A stretch of DNA of 64,000 nucleotides from JBFXAM01 sp050184295 (GTDB taxonomy: Bacteria > Planctomycetota > Phycisphaerae > UBA1845 > Fen-1342): positions 19,458 to 83,457 of the forward strand of contig JBFXAM010000005.1 of the NCBI GenBank assembly GCA_050184295.1, written 5' to 3'. Each line of letters starts with the position of its first letter. Positions within the stretch are counted from its first letter, which is position 1. Position numbers and translations under genes: made by a program. Under the pieces are notes generated by a model. That model was not told the origin of the DNA, searched no databases, and was given only the letters and a program-made list of their open reading frames with translations. This document shows, piece after piece, positions 1-8,966 of the stretch.

Positions 1-3000
1 TCCGGCGTACACGTTTCGCTGAACGCCTGGACCGTGACCGTGTTCGTGCAATCGGGGTTCGTGCCGCAGGCGGCGTCGAAGTCTGCCGGCACGCGTGCGT
101 CGAAGAACAACTCCAGCGTCTCACCGGGCAGCAGGAACTTGCCGTGACCCGGCGGATTCGGCAGGCAGCCGAACGTGTAGCACGTCCGCGTGCCGGGGTT
201 GCCGATCGTGTTCAGGAAGTTCGGGAAGCAAGCCGACGCATCGGCCACCACGACGGCGCCGCTGGCGGTGTTGATGATCCGGGCGACGAAGTTCGAGCGC
301 ACCCACGTCGTGCAGCCGAGCGTGTCGGTGATGCACAGCCGCGGAATCGGCACGGGCCCGTTGTTCGCGGTGCGGATGCGGAAGCGGACCGACGACCCGG
401 GCAGCGCCATCGCGCTCGCGCCATACGCCGCGTCCGGATCTTCCACGCACTTCACCTGCTTGTTGACCTGGATATTGCAGGGCTCGGGGAAGCACAGCTC
501 GGCCACACACTGGCTCGTCACCGGCGGCAGCACGCCGCAGATGACGCCCGGCCCGACCAGCTCGTCGCCGCCTGCGCCGTCGGCGTTCAGCACGCTCAGG
601 TCGCCGCCGTCGCGCGGCTGATTGACGCGGTCGCCGCCGCCGACGAGCACCAGCGTGCCGCTGACGGTCGCACAATTCTTGTAGCAGCGCCCAATCGGGT
701 TGGCCGGACAGCCGCGCGGGTTGGCGCAGGGGCGGCCGTCGTCGCGCGTCGCGAATGCGCGGGCGGCGTCGGCGGTGTTGAACTGCACCGTGCACTCCCA
801 GCAGACTTCCTGGCCGGGGTTGGCAAACTGCCGCGTTGCGAGCGGCGGGTTGCACGCGATCAGATCGACGCCGGGCGCCGCGATGATGTCGTTGATAAAG
901 TCGGTGTCGCTTGCGCCGATGTCGAGTCGCACCTCGCCGGTGTTCTGGGCGCAGATGCGGAACCGCACCTGAATGGGGAAGATCTTGTCCTGCAAATCCG
1001 TGCACGGGTTGACGAACGGCTGGAACGCATCGTCCGTCAGGCAGTTCGCGTTCTGATCCCACGCGAACTCGGTGTACGTCTTCGTGCACGCGATGCCCGG
1101 CACCAGCACGTCGACCTTGGCGTCGGCACAGACGAAGTCGTCATACACCGACGCGTCGCCCGGCAGCGGGCAGGTTCCATCCGGACGGCAGCCCGAGCAC
1201 TGCGCCAGCACGTTGTTCACGGCCATGCAATCGCGATTCGCGTCGTCCGGAACGCGGGCGCCGTACGTGATGCGCAGCGTCTCCTGGTCACGCAGCGGGC
1301 GACCGCCTTGGAAGCTCGGGTCTTCGCACGGCCGCCACTCGAACGGCACGCCGTTGACGTTGAAGCCCGCCGGCGTCGCCACGGGCACAGTCGTAACGCC
1401 GTCGGCGAGCACGACGACGAACCGCACGGTGCCCGGGATGACCTCGATGCAGGGGCGGGCCGGGTCGGGCAGCGGCACACACGCCGTCACCGTACCCGGT
1501 TCACAATTGCCAAAGTCGGCGGGGAACGCCGGCGCCGGCAATTGGCCGCACAGCGAATCGATGATGCGCAGCCGACAGACCGGCGGCGCGTTGTCGATCA
1601 CCTCGTCGTCCGGCGGGTTGTTGGTGATCTCGACCTTGAACTGCACGCAACTGCCGGGCAGCGCGCGCTGCTCGTCGACAAAACCCGAGCCGAGGCCGTT
1701 CACGTTCGCACAGTCGTCCACGCAGCGGACCTGCTTGTTGATGCCGATGCGGCACGGGCGCTGGCAGATCGTGGCGAACGAATCGCGCGTGATCGAACCG
1801 CGGCCGCAAACGTCGCCACCGCCGGATTGCCCCGAGGCGGACGCGCAGTTGCGGTAGCAATCCGGATCGCCGATGACCGGCGGGCCGGGCAGCGTCGCGC
1901 GGCATTCGGCGCGGTTGTCGTCAAGCATAAGGAAGGCGTCCAGCGCCGCCTGGCTGGCGAAAGTCACGCGGCAGATGATCACCGCCTCGTCGGTGCTGCC
2001 CGGGTTCGCTGGCTGGAGCACGCGGACGGCGCCGCCCGCCTGGCACAGCTCGCACGACGGGTCAAAATCGACCCCCGCCGCGGACGCGACATCCTGGCAG
2101 AGGAACGGATCGGTGATGGTGACGGTCTGAATCGACTCGCCCGTATTGCGCGCCGTATAGCGATACGCGATCGTGAGCGGCACGCCCGGCGCGATCGGCG
2201 GGAGGTTCAGCGGCGTGTCGCCGGTCGTGCAACTGACCGGATTCGGGCCTTCGAGGAGGCAGACTTCCTTGGTGAATTCGAGCGCCTGGCAGAGGACGTT
2301 GATGTCGACGACGTTGTCGTCCTCGTTCATCATGCGCTCGCGGTTCGTGTCAATCACGGCCGGGGCGTCGACGACCGTGCCCTCATCGCCGTTGCCCGGC
2401 ACGCCATCCAGGTCGAAGGCGCCCGAGGCGCGGATCGAATTGGTCACGTCGATCGGGCCGGTGCAGTTCTGACAGAGATTGTTGGTCGCGGTCACGACGG
2501 CCTTGAAGCGAATCTCCACGCGGTCGCCCATGTCGCGGTCGAGACACACGTCGATGCCGTCGAGGAAGCCGAAACGCAGCGGCGTCCCCGCGCGGGCGGA
2601 GTTCAGAAACGCGTTGTTCGCGGGGCCGAAGAAGTTCGGGTTGATCCGCAGCGTCGGGTTGGCCTGCACAACGACGAAATTGAGCACGCGCGGCGGCTGG
2701 CCGTCTTCAAACAGGGTGACGTCCATCGGACTGCTGTCCAGCACGTCGTCGGCGGCGGCGGCCGTGTTCAGGACGCCGTTCGGGCCGGGGCTGACAACGA
2801 CCGTGTTGGGCGTGAGGCCCGTCGTTCCGACGGGATACACCTGCACGTCGTCGCCAACGGCGGTCGTGTCGGCGACGCCGTTCGCGCCGGCGGTGATCGC
2901 GCCGGTGGCGATGATGTCGAGGTTGGTGTCGGCGCAGATGCGCGCGATGGTGTCGGTGAGCGTCGTGTCGAGATCGAGGTTTCCAGTGTTCTCAACGTCG

Positions 3001-4280
3001 AGCAGAAACTCGACGACCGAGTTGGGCAGCGCCGAGGTGCTTTCGCGGAAGAGGTTGTCGTTTTCGCCGTCGCACTTCACGAGCTTGCGAGCCTCAATCT
3101 CGGGCAAGCCGATCACCCAGCGCGTGCAGGAGATGTCCTCTTCCGAGTTGTCGCCGTCGGCGTCGCTGAAAACGTCAAGCCGGCCGCGCGTCAGGCGGAA
3201 GCGGTCGGTGCTATAAGGCGTCAACGGGAACTTCTGGTCGACGATCGTGTCGATCCGCGGGATGATGAACTCGACATCGAGCGTGTTCACCGCGGTGGGG
3301 ACGCCGTTGAACGCGTCGAGCCCGCGGAGGAAGAGCTGGTTGGCGGTGGTGCCGGGAGCCGGGAAGGCGAAGTACGTGAAGCTCGGCGGCGTTGGCGGCG
3401 CGCCGAAGAAGCTCTCGGTCAAGACAACCGGGCTGCCGCTGCTGGTCAGGCCGAGCGACAAGCTCAGGAAGCCTTCACAGTTCTTGGAGCGCTGGCAGGG
3501 GAACCCGCCCGCGACGTCGCATCCGCTCGAGCATGGGATGATCTCGATGCGGTAGTCCTTCGGAGCGTTTTCGCTCAGGTTGAAATTGAAGTCGACCGTG
3601 CCATTGCAGTCGAAGTCGCCACGACGCTGCGTAACGGGGTTGCCGTCGCCGTCGGCGTCGAAGGGCACCATGAAGTTGCAGAACGTGTTCGAGCCCGGAC
3701 CGGAAACGGGGAGACCATAATCACACAGCGTGGTGCCGCCGGGAAGCTCGAAGTCGACCGCGAGCGACTGGCCGGCGAACTGCCCGGTGCCCGTGACCAC
3801 ATACGGGTCGCCGTTGACGATGTCGATCCCGACGTAGAGCAGACTGTCATCCTGGTCGGGCGGCTCGACGATGCCGTCGGAGTCCATCAGGTAAATCAGC
3901 GTGACCTTGCCGTGGTTGATCGGGCTGCGGACGCGCAGGTTGCCGCCCGGCGGGGGCGCGACGCGGTCGCGGCAGGGGAACGCCGCCGCCGGCACAACGT
4001 CAGCGATGGCGGCATCGCGGAACCCGTCGGCGCCGACGAAAAGGCCGCCGTTCACATCGTTGTCGACGTAGCGTTTGATGATGCCGGGGCGGATGCCGCC
4101 GCCGGGCAGTTCGAGAATGTCCGGGATGCCGTTGTTATTGCCGTCGGCGATGAGCGTGCGTAGCTCGGGTCCGAGATTGCCGTCGGCGGTCTGGGCGTTT
4201 CCGATGTGGCAGATCGCCAAAGCGAACAGCGCGCCACCGAGCCCGAGACGGAACGCGCGCGCGTGCGTGCGTGTGTTCAC
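1..4280 (-). CDS. Giant Cys-rich secreted protein with DUF11-like repeats (3' end outside window)
   Basis: The frame starts at GTG 4280, seven bases after AGGAGG, and stays open for 1,426 codons to the left edge, so the C-terminus is missing. An Arg-rich start and a hydrophobic stretch (LGLGGALFALAI) form a signal peptide cut near NAQ-TA. Next comes a calcium-loop-like DGNNNGIPD segment, then at least five modules of the same style. Each opens with a phrase like INKQVRCVDD or IQVNKQVKCVED, continues with PGSxVxFxIxxxNxG and ends with a TDTLxC-like strand. This resembles the DUF11/TIGR01451 conserved repeat found in very large surface proteins. Cysteines are frequent and probably form disulfides. 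It probably acts at the cell surface or envelope; the exact role is unknown. The plus strand also carries a long open frame over this region, but it lacks domains and is a GC-driven shadow. Confidence 0.85.
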   Translation of the reverse strand, partial: MNTRTHARAFRLGLGGALFALAICHIGNAQTADGNLGPELRTLIADGNNNGIPDILELPGGGIRPGIIKRYVDNDVNGGLFVGADGFRDAAIADVVPAAAFPCRDRVAPPPGGNLRVRSPINHGKVTLIYLMDSDGIVEPPDQDDSLLYVGIDIVNGDPYVVTGTGQFAGQSLAVDFELPGGTTLCDYGLPVSGPGSNTFCNFMVPFDADGDGNPVTQRRGDFDCNGTVDFNFNLSENAPKDYRIEIIPCSSGCDVAGGFPCQRSKNCEGFLSLSLGLTSSGSPVVLTESFFGAPPTPPSFTYFAFPAPGTTANQLFLRGLDAFNGVPTAVNTLDVEFIIPRIDTIVDQKFPLTPYSTDRFRLTRGRLDVFSDADGDNSEEDISCTRWVIGLPEIEARKLVKCDGENDNLFRESTSALPNSVVEFLLDVENTGNLDLDTTLTDTIARICADTNLDIIATGAITAGANGVADTTAVGDDVQVYPVGTTGLTPNTVVVSPGPNGVLNTAAAADDVLDSSPMDVTLFEDGQPPRVLNFVVVQANPTLRINPNFFGPANNAFLNSARAGTPLRFGFLDGIDVCLDRDMGDRVEIRFKAVVTATNNLCQNCTGPIDVTNSIRASGAFDLDGVPGNGDEGTVVDAPAVIDTNRERMMNEDDNVVDINVLCQALEFTKEVCLLEGPNPVSCTTGDTPLNLPPIAPGVPLTIAYRYTARNTGESIQTVTITDPFLCQDVASAAGVDFDPSCELCQAGGAVRVLQPANPGSTDEAVIICRVTFASQAALDAFLMLDDNRAECRATLPGPPVIGDPDCYRNCASASGQSGGGDVCGRGSITRDSFATICQRPCRIGINKQVRCVDDCANVNGLGSGFVDEQRALPGSCVQFKVEITNNPPDDEVIDNAPPVCRLRIIDSLCGQLPAPAFPADFGNCEPGTVTACVPLPDPARPCIEVIPGTVRFVVVLADGVTTVPVATPAGFNVNGVPFEWRPCEDPSFQGGRPLRDQETLRITYGARVPDDANRDCMAVNNVLAQCSGCRPDGTCPLPGDASVYDDFVCADAKVDVLVPGIACTKTYTEFAWDQNANCLTDDAFQPFVNPCTDLQDKIFPIQVRFRICAQNTGEVRLDIGASDTDFINDIIAAPGVDLIACNPPLATRQFANPGQEVCWECTVQFNTADAARAFATRDDGRPCANPRGCPANPIGRCYKNCATVSGTLVLVGGGDRVNQPRDGGDLSVLNADGAGGDELVGPGVICGVLPPVTSQCVAELCFPEPCNIQVNKQVKCVEDPDAAYGASAMALPGSSVRFRIRTANNGPVPIPRLCITDTLGCTTWVRSNFVARIINTASGAVVVADASACFPNFLNTIGNPGTRTCYTFGCLPNPPGHGKFLLPGETLELFFDARVPADFDAACGTNPDCTNTVTVQAFSETCTP

Positions 4281-4446
4281 GGCATGCCCTCCTGCAGAGC
4301 GCCCGACGGTCAAAGTTCCGGGAGTCGCAGCAGAGCTGCCAGTCCGTCGATTACCCCACACCCCGGAACTGATGCTTCAACCCTCGCGAGCGGGCCGACG
4401 CGTTGGCACGCGCAGCCTATAAAACCGTAACCGGTTTCAAGGCCCC

Positions 4447-4476
4447 GTTATAACCCGAGAATTGAAGCCCTGTCAA
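4447..4476 (-). promoter_or_regulatory. Sigma-70 type promoter of the giant Cys-rich protein gene
   Basis: On the minus strand there is a perfect -35 TTGACA (4476-4471), an 18-base spacer and a -10 TATAAC (4452-4447). Transcription would start near 4440, giving a leader of about 160 nt before GTG 4280. The leader contains the inverted repeat AAACCG-GTTA-CGGTTT just after the start. This is the best housekeeping-type promoter seen in the window. Confidence 0.6.
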
Positions 4477-4597
4477 GGAAAAGCGCGAGTTTTTCTGGGA
4501 CACCCGACCCACGCGTCAGGCGGTTGACCCGGGCCGTCCGCAAGCGTGCCGCCGAGCCCGCCGCGGCGCTCCCTCGATCCGCCGCCTGAATTCAAAA

Positions 4598-4635
4598 CCG
4601 CGGCGTGCCGCCCGGGTCTCGGGGGCACGCCGCGG
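4598..4635 (-). terminator. Hairpin downstream of the PKD/propeller gene
   Basis: A perfect 12-bp stem (CCGCGGCGTGCC with GGCACGCCGCGG) encloses a 14-nt loop. It lies about 45 bases past the stop at 4682 of the minus-strand gene. There is no U-tract, as is common in high-GC genomes, so termination is inferred from position and stem strength. Confidence 0.5.
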
Positions 4636-4681
4636 TCCGCACCGGCCTGTGGTTTTCACAAATGGACGAAGAGCGAGCCGG

Positions 4682-6205
4682 CTACGGCTGGACAGCCACG
4701 TAACCAAAGAGGTAGCTGACGTACAGCGTGGGGCCGGCCGGGCCGTCCCCGTCGGGGTCGCTCAGGAAGCTCTGCCGAATGCTGTCGCCGCCGATGGTCA
4801 GCGTCTCCATCAGGTATGCGTTGGCACGATCCGAGATGTCGTACTTTGAGACTCGCCGCATCGACCCGTCCACCAGCCACAGGCGCGTGTCCGTCATGGA
4901 CGCGTTGGTCGACCCGAACGGCAGGATGCCGCGCACCTGCGGCACCATGACGCCGTTCTGCACGTCAACGTCGATCAGGAGCGTGCGTGTCACGTCGCTC
5001 GCGCTCGACGAGAGATTCGCGCTGCACACACCCGCAACCGACGGGTAGTTCAGCACGATGGCAGCGATGTCCGAGCCGCTCATGACAAAGCGCGGGCTGA
5101 GCGGCAGGCGCGTGTCGAGCATGGAGACGCGCGCGTCGCCGCGGCGAACGAACAGGCAGTCTGGACCCTGAGCGCCGATATCCTGGATCGCGGCGCCAAT
5201 CGAGAGAATGCCGACCCGCGCCGGAACGAGCGGATTCGCCAGGTCATAGACGAAGATCTGCCCGGTGGCGCCGCACGCGACGTACATCGCGTCGCGCACC
5301 ACGATCACCTGCGACGGGCAGTTGTCCGCGAGCTGCGACCGTGGAATCTGGCCCAGCAGCTGCACGCCGTTGCGCACCGCCGAGTAGATCAGCACGCCGA
5401 CATTCGCATCCGCAACGTAGAGCCGCCCGGCGTAGTTCGCGAGATCGACCGGCGCGGACGCGCCCGGCATGGCCTGGATACTCAACGTTTCAAGCGCGCT
5501 GGGGTTCGCCACGCTGGCGACGCCCAGTTGATAGCTGTTCGACAGCGCCCACAATTCGGAACCCACGATCGTCTGGGCGATCGGCTGAAAATTGCCTTCC
5601 GCGGGGCGGCCCTGATACGACAGCGCGCTCATCCCGCTGCCGACGGTGACGCTCTTCGACAGCGTGTTCAGCACGCTGCCCAACTCGTCGTAGATCGTCA
5701 GCGTGACGTTGTACGTACCCGCATAGCTGTAGCGCTTGTCGTCCCAGCACTGTAACGCGTTCGCGTTCCACGTTCCGTCGCCGTAGTCGAACACCCAGTA
5801 CGCGCCCGTCGTCCCGCAGGCGTCGAAACGCAGCTTGAGGCCGAGCTCGGCCGGCTCGAACGGAGCGGCAGCGGTAGCGATCCAATCGTCCGGGCGCGAG
5901 CTGGCGCGCATCAGGACGTGGAACGTCGCGTCGACGTCGTCGTCGCCGTTCGCGCCGTCGTTCATCCGCGAAAACTCGGCGCTGACCGCGTCGCGCGAAG
6001 CATTCGCGGCGGCGCGGCCGACCTCGTCGCCGCCGGCAAACGTGGTCGGCGCGAGCGCAAACGCCGTCGCGAACACAGCGAGCGCTGCCTGGCGCGAAGC
6101 GCGGTGAGTGTTGCGACCTAGAGAGCGGATTGTCGAAAGGATCATGCGGACCGGGGTCGCGCTCTGAAGCGCGCGGAATGACTGACCAGTGTCGTGGAAC
6201 GGCAT
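4682..6205 (-). CDS. Secreted PKD-domain / LVIVD-like beta-propeller protein
   Basis: 507 residues. ATG 6205 is chosen because GGAGGGG sits just upstream; ATG 6145 is a possible later start but has no ribosome site. A hydrophobic stretch at about residues 39-57 (ALAVFATAFALAPTTFAG) indicates export. A PKD-like fold follows at roughly residues 95-165, with the typical YDYGDGTW-like turn (here FDYGDGTWNANA) and the strands TYNVTLTIYD. The remainder has repeated segments such as GVASVANPSALETLSI and FVYDLANPLVPARVGIL, which resemble the choice-of-anchor/LVIVD propeller family of surface proteins. Binding or adhesion at the surface is inferred; there is no catalytic motif. The gene has a long leader of about 265 nt if the promoter at 6489-6517 is used. 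Confidence 0.8.
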   Translation of the reverse strand: MPFHDTGQSFRALQSATPVRMILSTIRSLGRNTHRASRQAALAVFATAFALAPTTFAGGDEVGRAAANASRDAVSAEFSRMNDGANGDDDVDATFHVLMRASSRPDDWIATAAAPFEPAELGLKLRFDACGTTGAYWVFDYGDGTWNANALQCWDDKRYSYAGTYNVTLTIYDELGSVLNTLSKSVTVGSGMSALSYQGRPAEGNFQPIAQTIVGSELWALSNSYQLGVASVANPSALETLSIQAMPGASAPVDLANYAGRLYVADANVGVLIYSAVRNGVQLLGQIPRSQLADNCPSQVIVVRDAMYVACGATGQIFVYDLANPLVPARVGILSIGAAIQDIGAQGPDCLFVRRGDARVSMLDTRLPLSPRFVMSGSDIAAIVLNYPSVAGVCSANLSSSASDVTRTLLIDVDVQNGVMVPQVRGILPFGSTNASMTDTRLWLVDGSMRRVSKYDISDRANAYLMETLTIGGDSIRQSFLSDPDGDGPAGPTLYVSYLFGYVAVQP

Positions 6206-6772
6206 GGAACCCCTCCGGTACGAAGGCTCTTGCGAGACCTTGCCGGGGGGTTGCACCCTCCTACCTCGTCGACGCGCCATTCACGGGCCTCGCACTTTGC
6301 GGGGTCCGAGCGTCGAACACGATCCGCGGAACGCCCGCGAATCGTTGCCGGCTCATGCTTCAACCTGGATGTATCGTCCTCAAACCGACGGGATCTTCCT
6401 TCCCCGCCACCCGAGACGTGGACGCAACCGCTCCCGGTGCGCCTTTCGTCATGTGGCGTTCCCAGCGCCGACGACAGAGGACACGGGTATCTTGTGGAAA
6501 AATGGGTAGACAGTCAAGCGTATTTAACCCCGCGAGCGCGCGAAAGGCGGAAATCCGGGCGGCGTTCATGGCCGCCAATCGCTTACGGCGCACATTCTAT
6601 CGCTCGCGCGCGACCGCGGAATTTCAACTCGGACTTCGCGGGTCTCGCGGAATCCCCCATCTGTCCATCCGCACGCGACCCGCGCCCGCGGGACTCGGGC
6701 GCCGCGCGCCCGCTGCCGGCGCCATGTGCAGCCCGGGTGGGCCTCGCCGACCGGCGCGCCGCGCGCGGCAAC
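6206..6772. other. Long leader and intergenic region
   Basis: 567 bases without a supported gene. On the minus strand it holds a candidate promoter (6489-6517) and a GC-rich leader. The leader includes ctCatgcttcaacc on the plus strand at 6352-6365, which matches 13 of 14 bases of 4369-4382 in the leader of the neighbouring Cys-rich gene. No known riboswitch class was recognised. Confidence 0.4.
6489..6517 (-). promoter_or_regulatory. Candidate promoter for the PKD/propeller gene
   Basis: Minus strand: -35 TTGACT (6517-6512), a 17-base spacer and a weak -10 CAAGAT (6494-6489). The -10 matches only three of six consensus bases, so this is tentative. Confidence 0.3.
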
Positions 6773-7882
6773 TCACGTCTCCGCGCCGAGCACGCGCATC
6801 ACCTCGGCTTCGTCCGTGCGCGCCTCTTGGACGAGCCGCACCGCACTCGCGTGCAGCCGGTCGGCCGCGCCCGCCGCCGCGAGGCCGTCGGCGTCGGCGT
6901 TCGCGAGGATCGCCGCTCGCAGTGCTGGGCTGCGCTCGCACAGCGATCCGATTGCGACCTGTCCGGAATAACCCGTGCCGCGGCAGTCGCGGCAGCCGGC
7001 GCGCGCGGCAGCCTCTCGACACGCACCGCATCGCCGGCGCAACAACCGCTGCGCGAGCACGCCGCGCAGAGCGCTCGTGAGCTGATAAGGCGGAATCCTC
7101 ATCTCGCAGAGGCGGATCAGCGCGTCCGCAGGCGCACCGCTGTGGAGCGTGGTGAGGACGAGGTGTCCGGTGAGGGCCGCCTCGACGACGACTTGCGCGA
7201 CCTCGGCGTCGCGCACCTCGCCGATCATGAGCACCTGGGGATCCTGGCGCAAGAGGCTGCGCAACGCGACCGGATAGGTGAGGCCGCGGGCCGGCTCGAT
7301 CTGCACCTGGGTGACGCCGTCGATCCGGATTTCGACGGGGTCTTCGACGGCGAAGACGCTGGCGTGCGGCCGCGCGGCGAGAATTTCGAGCAGCAGCGCG
7401 TGCAGCGTGGTGGTCTTGCCGCTGCCGGCGGGGCCGCAAACGACGACCAGCCCGCCGCCGGGCGCGACAAGCGCGCGGAGGCGTTCGACCAGCGGCGGCT
7501 CGAATCCCAGCTCCGGCAACCGCAAGAGCCGGGCGGCGTCGGCCAGCAGGCGCAGCACGACGCGCTCGCCGCGGATGGTGGGAAACGTCGCAACGCGGAT
7601 GTCGGATGCGTAGCCGTCCGGATGGCTCGGAATGGCGCCCTCCTGCGGCGTGTCGGTGCGGTAGGTGAGCAGCCCGGCGAGCACTTTGAGCCGGGCGACG
7701 ACATTGGGCGCGAGCGGCGCGGGAATCTGCGCGATGTCTTCGAGCAGCGCATCGACGCGCATGCGCACGCGAAAGCCGGCGTCCGTCGGCTCGAAGTGCA
7801 CGTCCGTGGCGCGGGCGCCGAGCGCGCGATGAATCAGCCCATCGACGAGCTCGACCACGTTCGTTTCAGGCGGCAAAGCCAC
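6773..7882 (-). CDS. GspE/PulE-type secretion ATPase, short form
   Basis: 369 residues from GTG 7882, which lacks an obvious ribosome site, so the start is uncertain. This is a hexameric ATPase core of the type II secretion / type IV pilus assembly family. It has Walker A GPAGSGKTTT, the Asp box FAVEDPVEI, Walker B MIGEVRD, the His box GHLVLTTLHS and a zinc tetracysteine pair (CGAC ... CRDC). The usual N-terminal MshEN-type domain of about 150-200 residues is absent: the protein begins almost directly at the N2-like domain (TDVHFEPT). It would power pseudopilin or pilin assembly at the inner membrane, but no secretin, pseudopilin or GspF gene lies beside it, so its partner machine is unknown. 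The adjacent upstream gene encodes a dehydrogenase about 100 bp away on the same strand. Confidence 0.85.
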   Translation of the reverse strand: MALPPETNVVELVDGLIHRALGARATDVHFEPTDAGFRVRMRVDALLEDIAQIPAPLAPNVVARLKVLAGLLTYRTDTPQEGAIPSHPDGYASDIRVATFPTIRGERVVLRLLADAARLLRLPELGFEPPLVERLRALVAPGGGLVVVCGPAGSGKTTTLHALLLEILAARPHASVFAVEDPVEIRIDGVTQVQIEPARGLTYPVALRSLLRQDPQVLMIGEVRDAEVAQVVVEAALTGHLVLTTLHSGAPADALIRLCEMRIPPYQLTSALRGVLAQRLLRRRCGACREAAARAGCRDCRGTGYSGQVAIGSLCERSPALRAAILANADADGLAAAGAADRLHASAVRLVQEARTDEAEVMRVLGAET

Positions 7883-7985
7883 TCGGGTTTCTCGCGCGGC
7901 GGCGGCGGCGGAAGTCGCCAGTCACCCCGCTCGACATGGTATCGCCGGCGGCGCGTCGGTGCGGCCGACCCGACCGGCAGGCGGT

Positions 7986-8909
7986 TCACGAGCGATCCCG
8001 GAGGAATGCCAGCACGTCGTCGGCGATGCCGAACATGCCCTCGACCCCGGCGTGCGTCCGGGCGGCGACGTGCGGCGTAACGATGACGTTGGGCATTTCG
8101 TGAAACGCGTGATCGGCGGGCAGCGGCTCGGGGTCGGTGACGTCGAGCGCGGCGCCGCCCAGCCGTCCCTCGCGCAACGCATCGACGAGCGCCGCGGTGT
8201 CGACGATCGCGCCGCGGGCGGTGTTGATCAGTCGGGCGCTCGACTTGACCGTGCGCAGCAGGCGTTCGTCGACCATGCGCCGCGTGATCTCCGTAAGCGG
8301 TGTGTGCAGCGTGACGATGTCGCTGGTCGACCAGAGCCGCGCGGGATCGACGCTCGTCGCCGCGAAGTTGAACGGCCCGACGGGCGCCACGTCGTAAAAC
8401 AGCACGTCCGCATGGAATCCTTCCGCACACAGACGCGCCACGCGCGAACCGATCCGGCCCATGCCCACGACGCCAACCGTCAGGCCCCGCAACTCGACGC
8501 CGTGCGCGACGGCGCGGGCGGCGTCGAAGCCGGCGCCACGGCCGCGCCGGGCGAGCGCGTGCACGGGGCGCAGCAGGTTGAGGATGAGCGCGAGCGTGAA
8601 CTCGGCGACCGCGGCGGAGGCGGCGGCGGCGCGGTTCAGCACGACCACACCGAGCGCATTGGCGGCGGCGAGGTCGACGCGATCGGTTCCGACGCCGGCG
8701 ACGCCGACGACGCATAGCCGCGGCCGACCCGCGGCCAGCACGCGGGCGCTCACCGCGCAGCTCGTGCGGACGATCGCCGCGTCGCAGTCGCGGATCGCTT
8801 CGCACAGAACAGAGTCATCGCCCGCCGGCGCGCGGCGCACTTCCGCGTGAGCGGCGAGCCGCGCCTCCGCGGCGGGATTCAGCGACTCGACGAGCAGGAT
8901 GCGAAGCAC
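7986..8909 (-). CDS. D-isomer-specific 2-hydroxyacid dehydrogenase (SerA-like)
   Basis: 307 residues. An NAD(P)-dependent oxidoreductase that interconverts a 2-hydroxyacid and a 2-ketoacid; it may be a 3-phosphoglycerate dehydrogenase or a relative. The Rossmann motif GMGRIGSRVA is present. The catalytic triad of the family is visible as Arg in INTARGAIVD, Glu in DVTDPEPLP and His in IVTPHVAA. It has the short form of about 310 residues, without the C-terminal ACT regulatory domain of classical SerA. The substrate cannot be read from sequence. It is cytoplasmic, lies in a same-strand run with rlmN (57 bp upstream), and is probably co-transcribed with it. Confidence 0.85.
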   Translation of the reverse strand: MLRILLVESLNPAAEARLAAHAEVRRAPAGDDSVLCEAIRDCDAAIVRTSCAVSARVLAAGRPRLCVVGVAGVGTDRVDLAAANALGVVVLNRAAAASAAVAEFTLALILNLLRPVHALARRGRGAGFDAARAVAHGVELRGLTVGVVGMGRIGSRVARLCAEGFHADVLFYDVAPVGPFNFAATSVDPARLWSTSDIVTLHTPLTEITRRMVDERLLRTVKSSARLINTARGAIVDTAALVDALREGRLGGAALDVTDPEPLPADHAFHEMPNVIVTPHVAARTHAGVEGMFGIADDVLAFLRDRS

Positions 8910-8966
8910 GGCGCGGCGCTCCGAAGGTCGTTCGGCCCCGTGGGCTCGCGACGCGCCGCCGCAAGC

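Noticed and set aside
144..4163. Uninterrupted plus-strand open frame of 1,339 codons
   Set aside because: It has Arg/Ala/Val-rich composition without domains. The minus strand carries a signal peptide, a ribosome site, a promoter and repeated modules over the same bases.
4385..4405. TGGCACG in the leader of the giant protein gene as a sigma-54 promoter
   Set aside because: No GC at the -12 spacing, and it is on the opposite strand to the gene.
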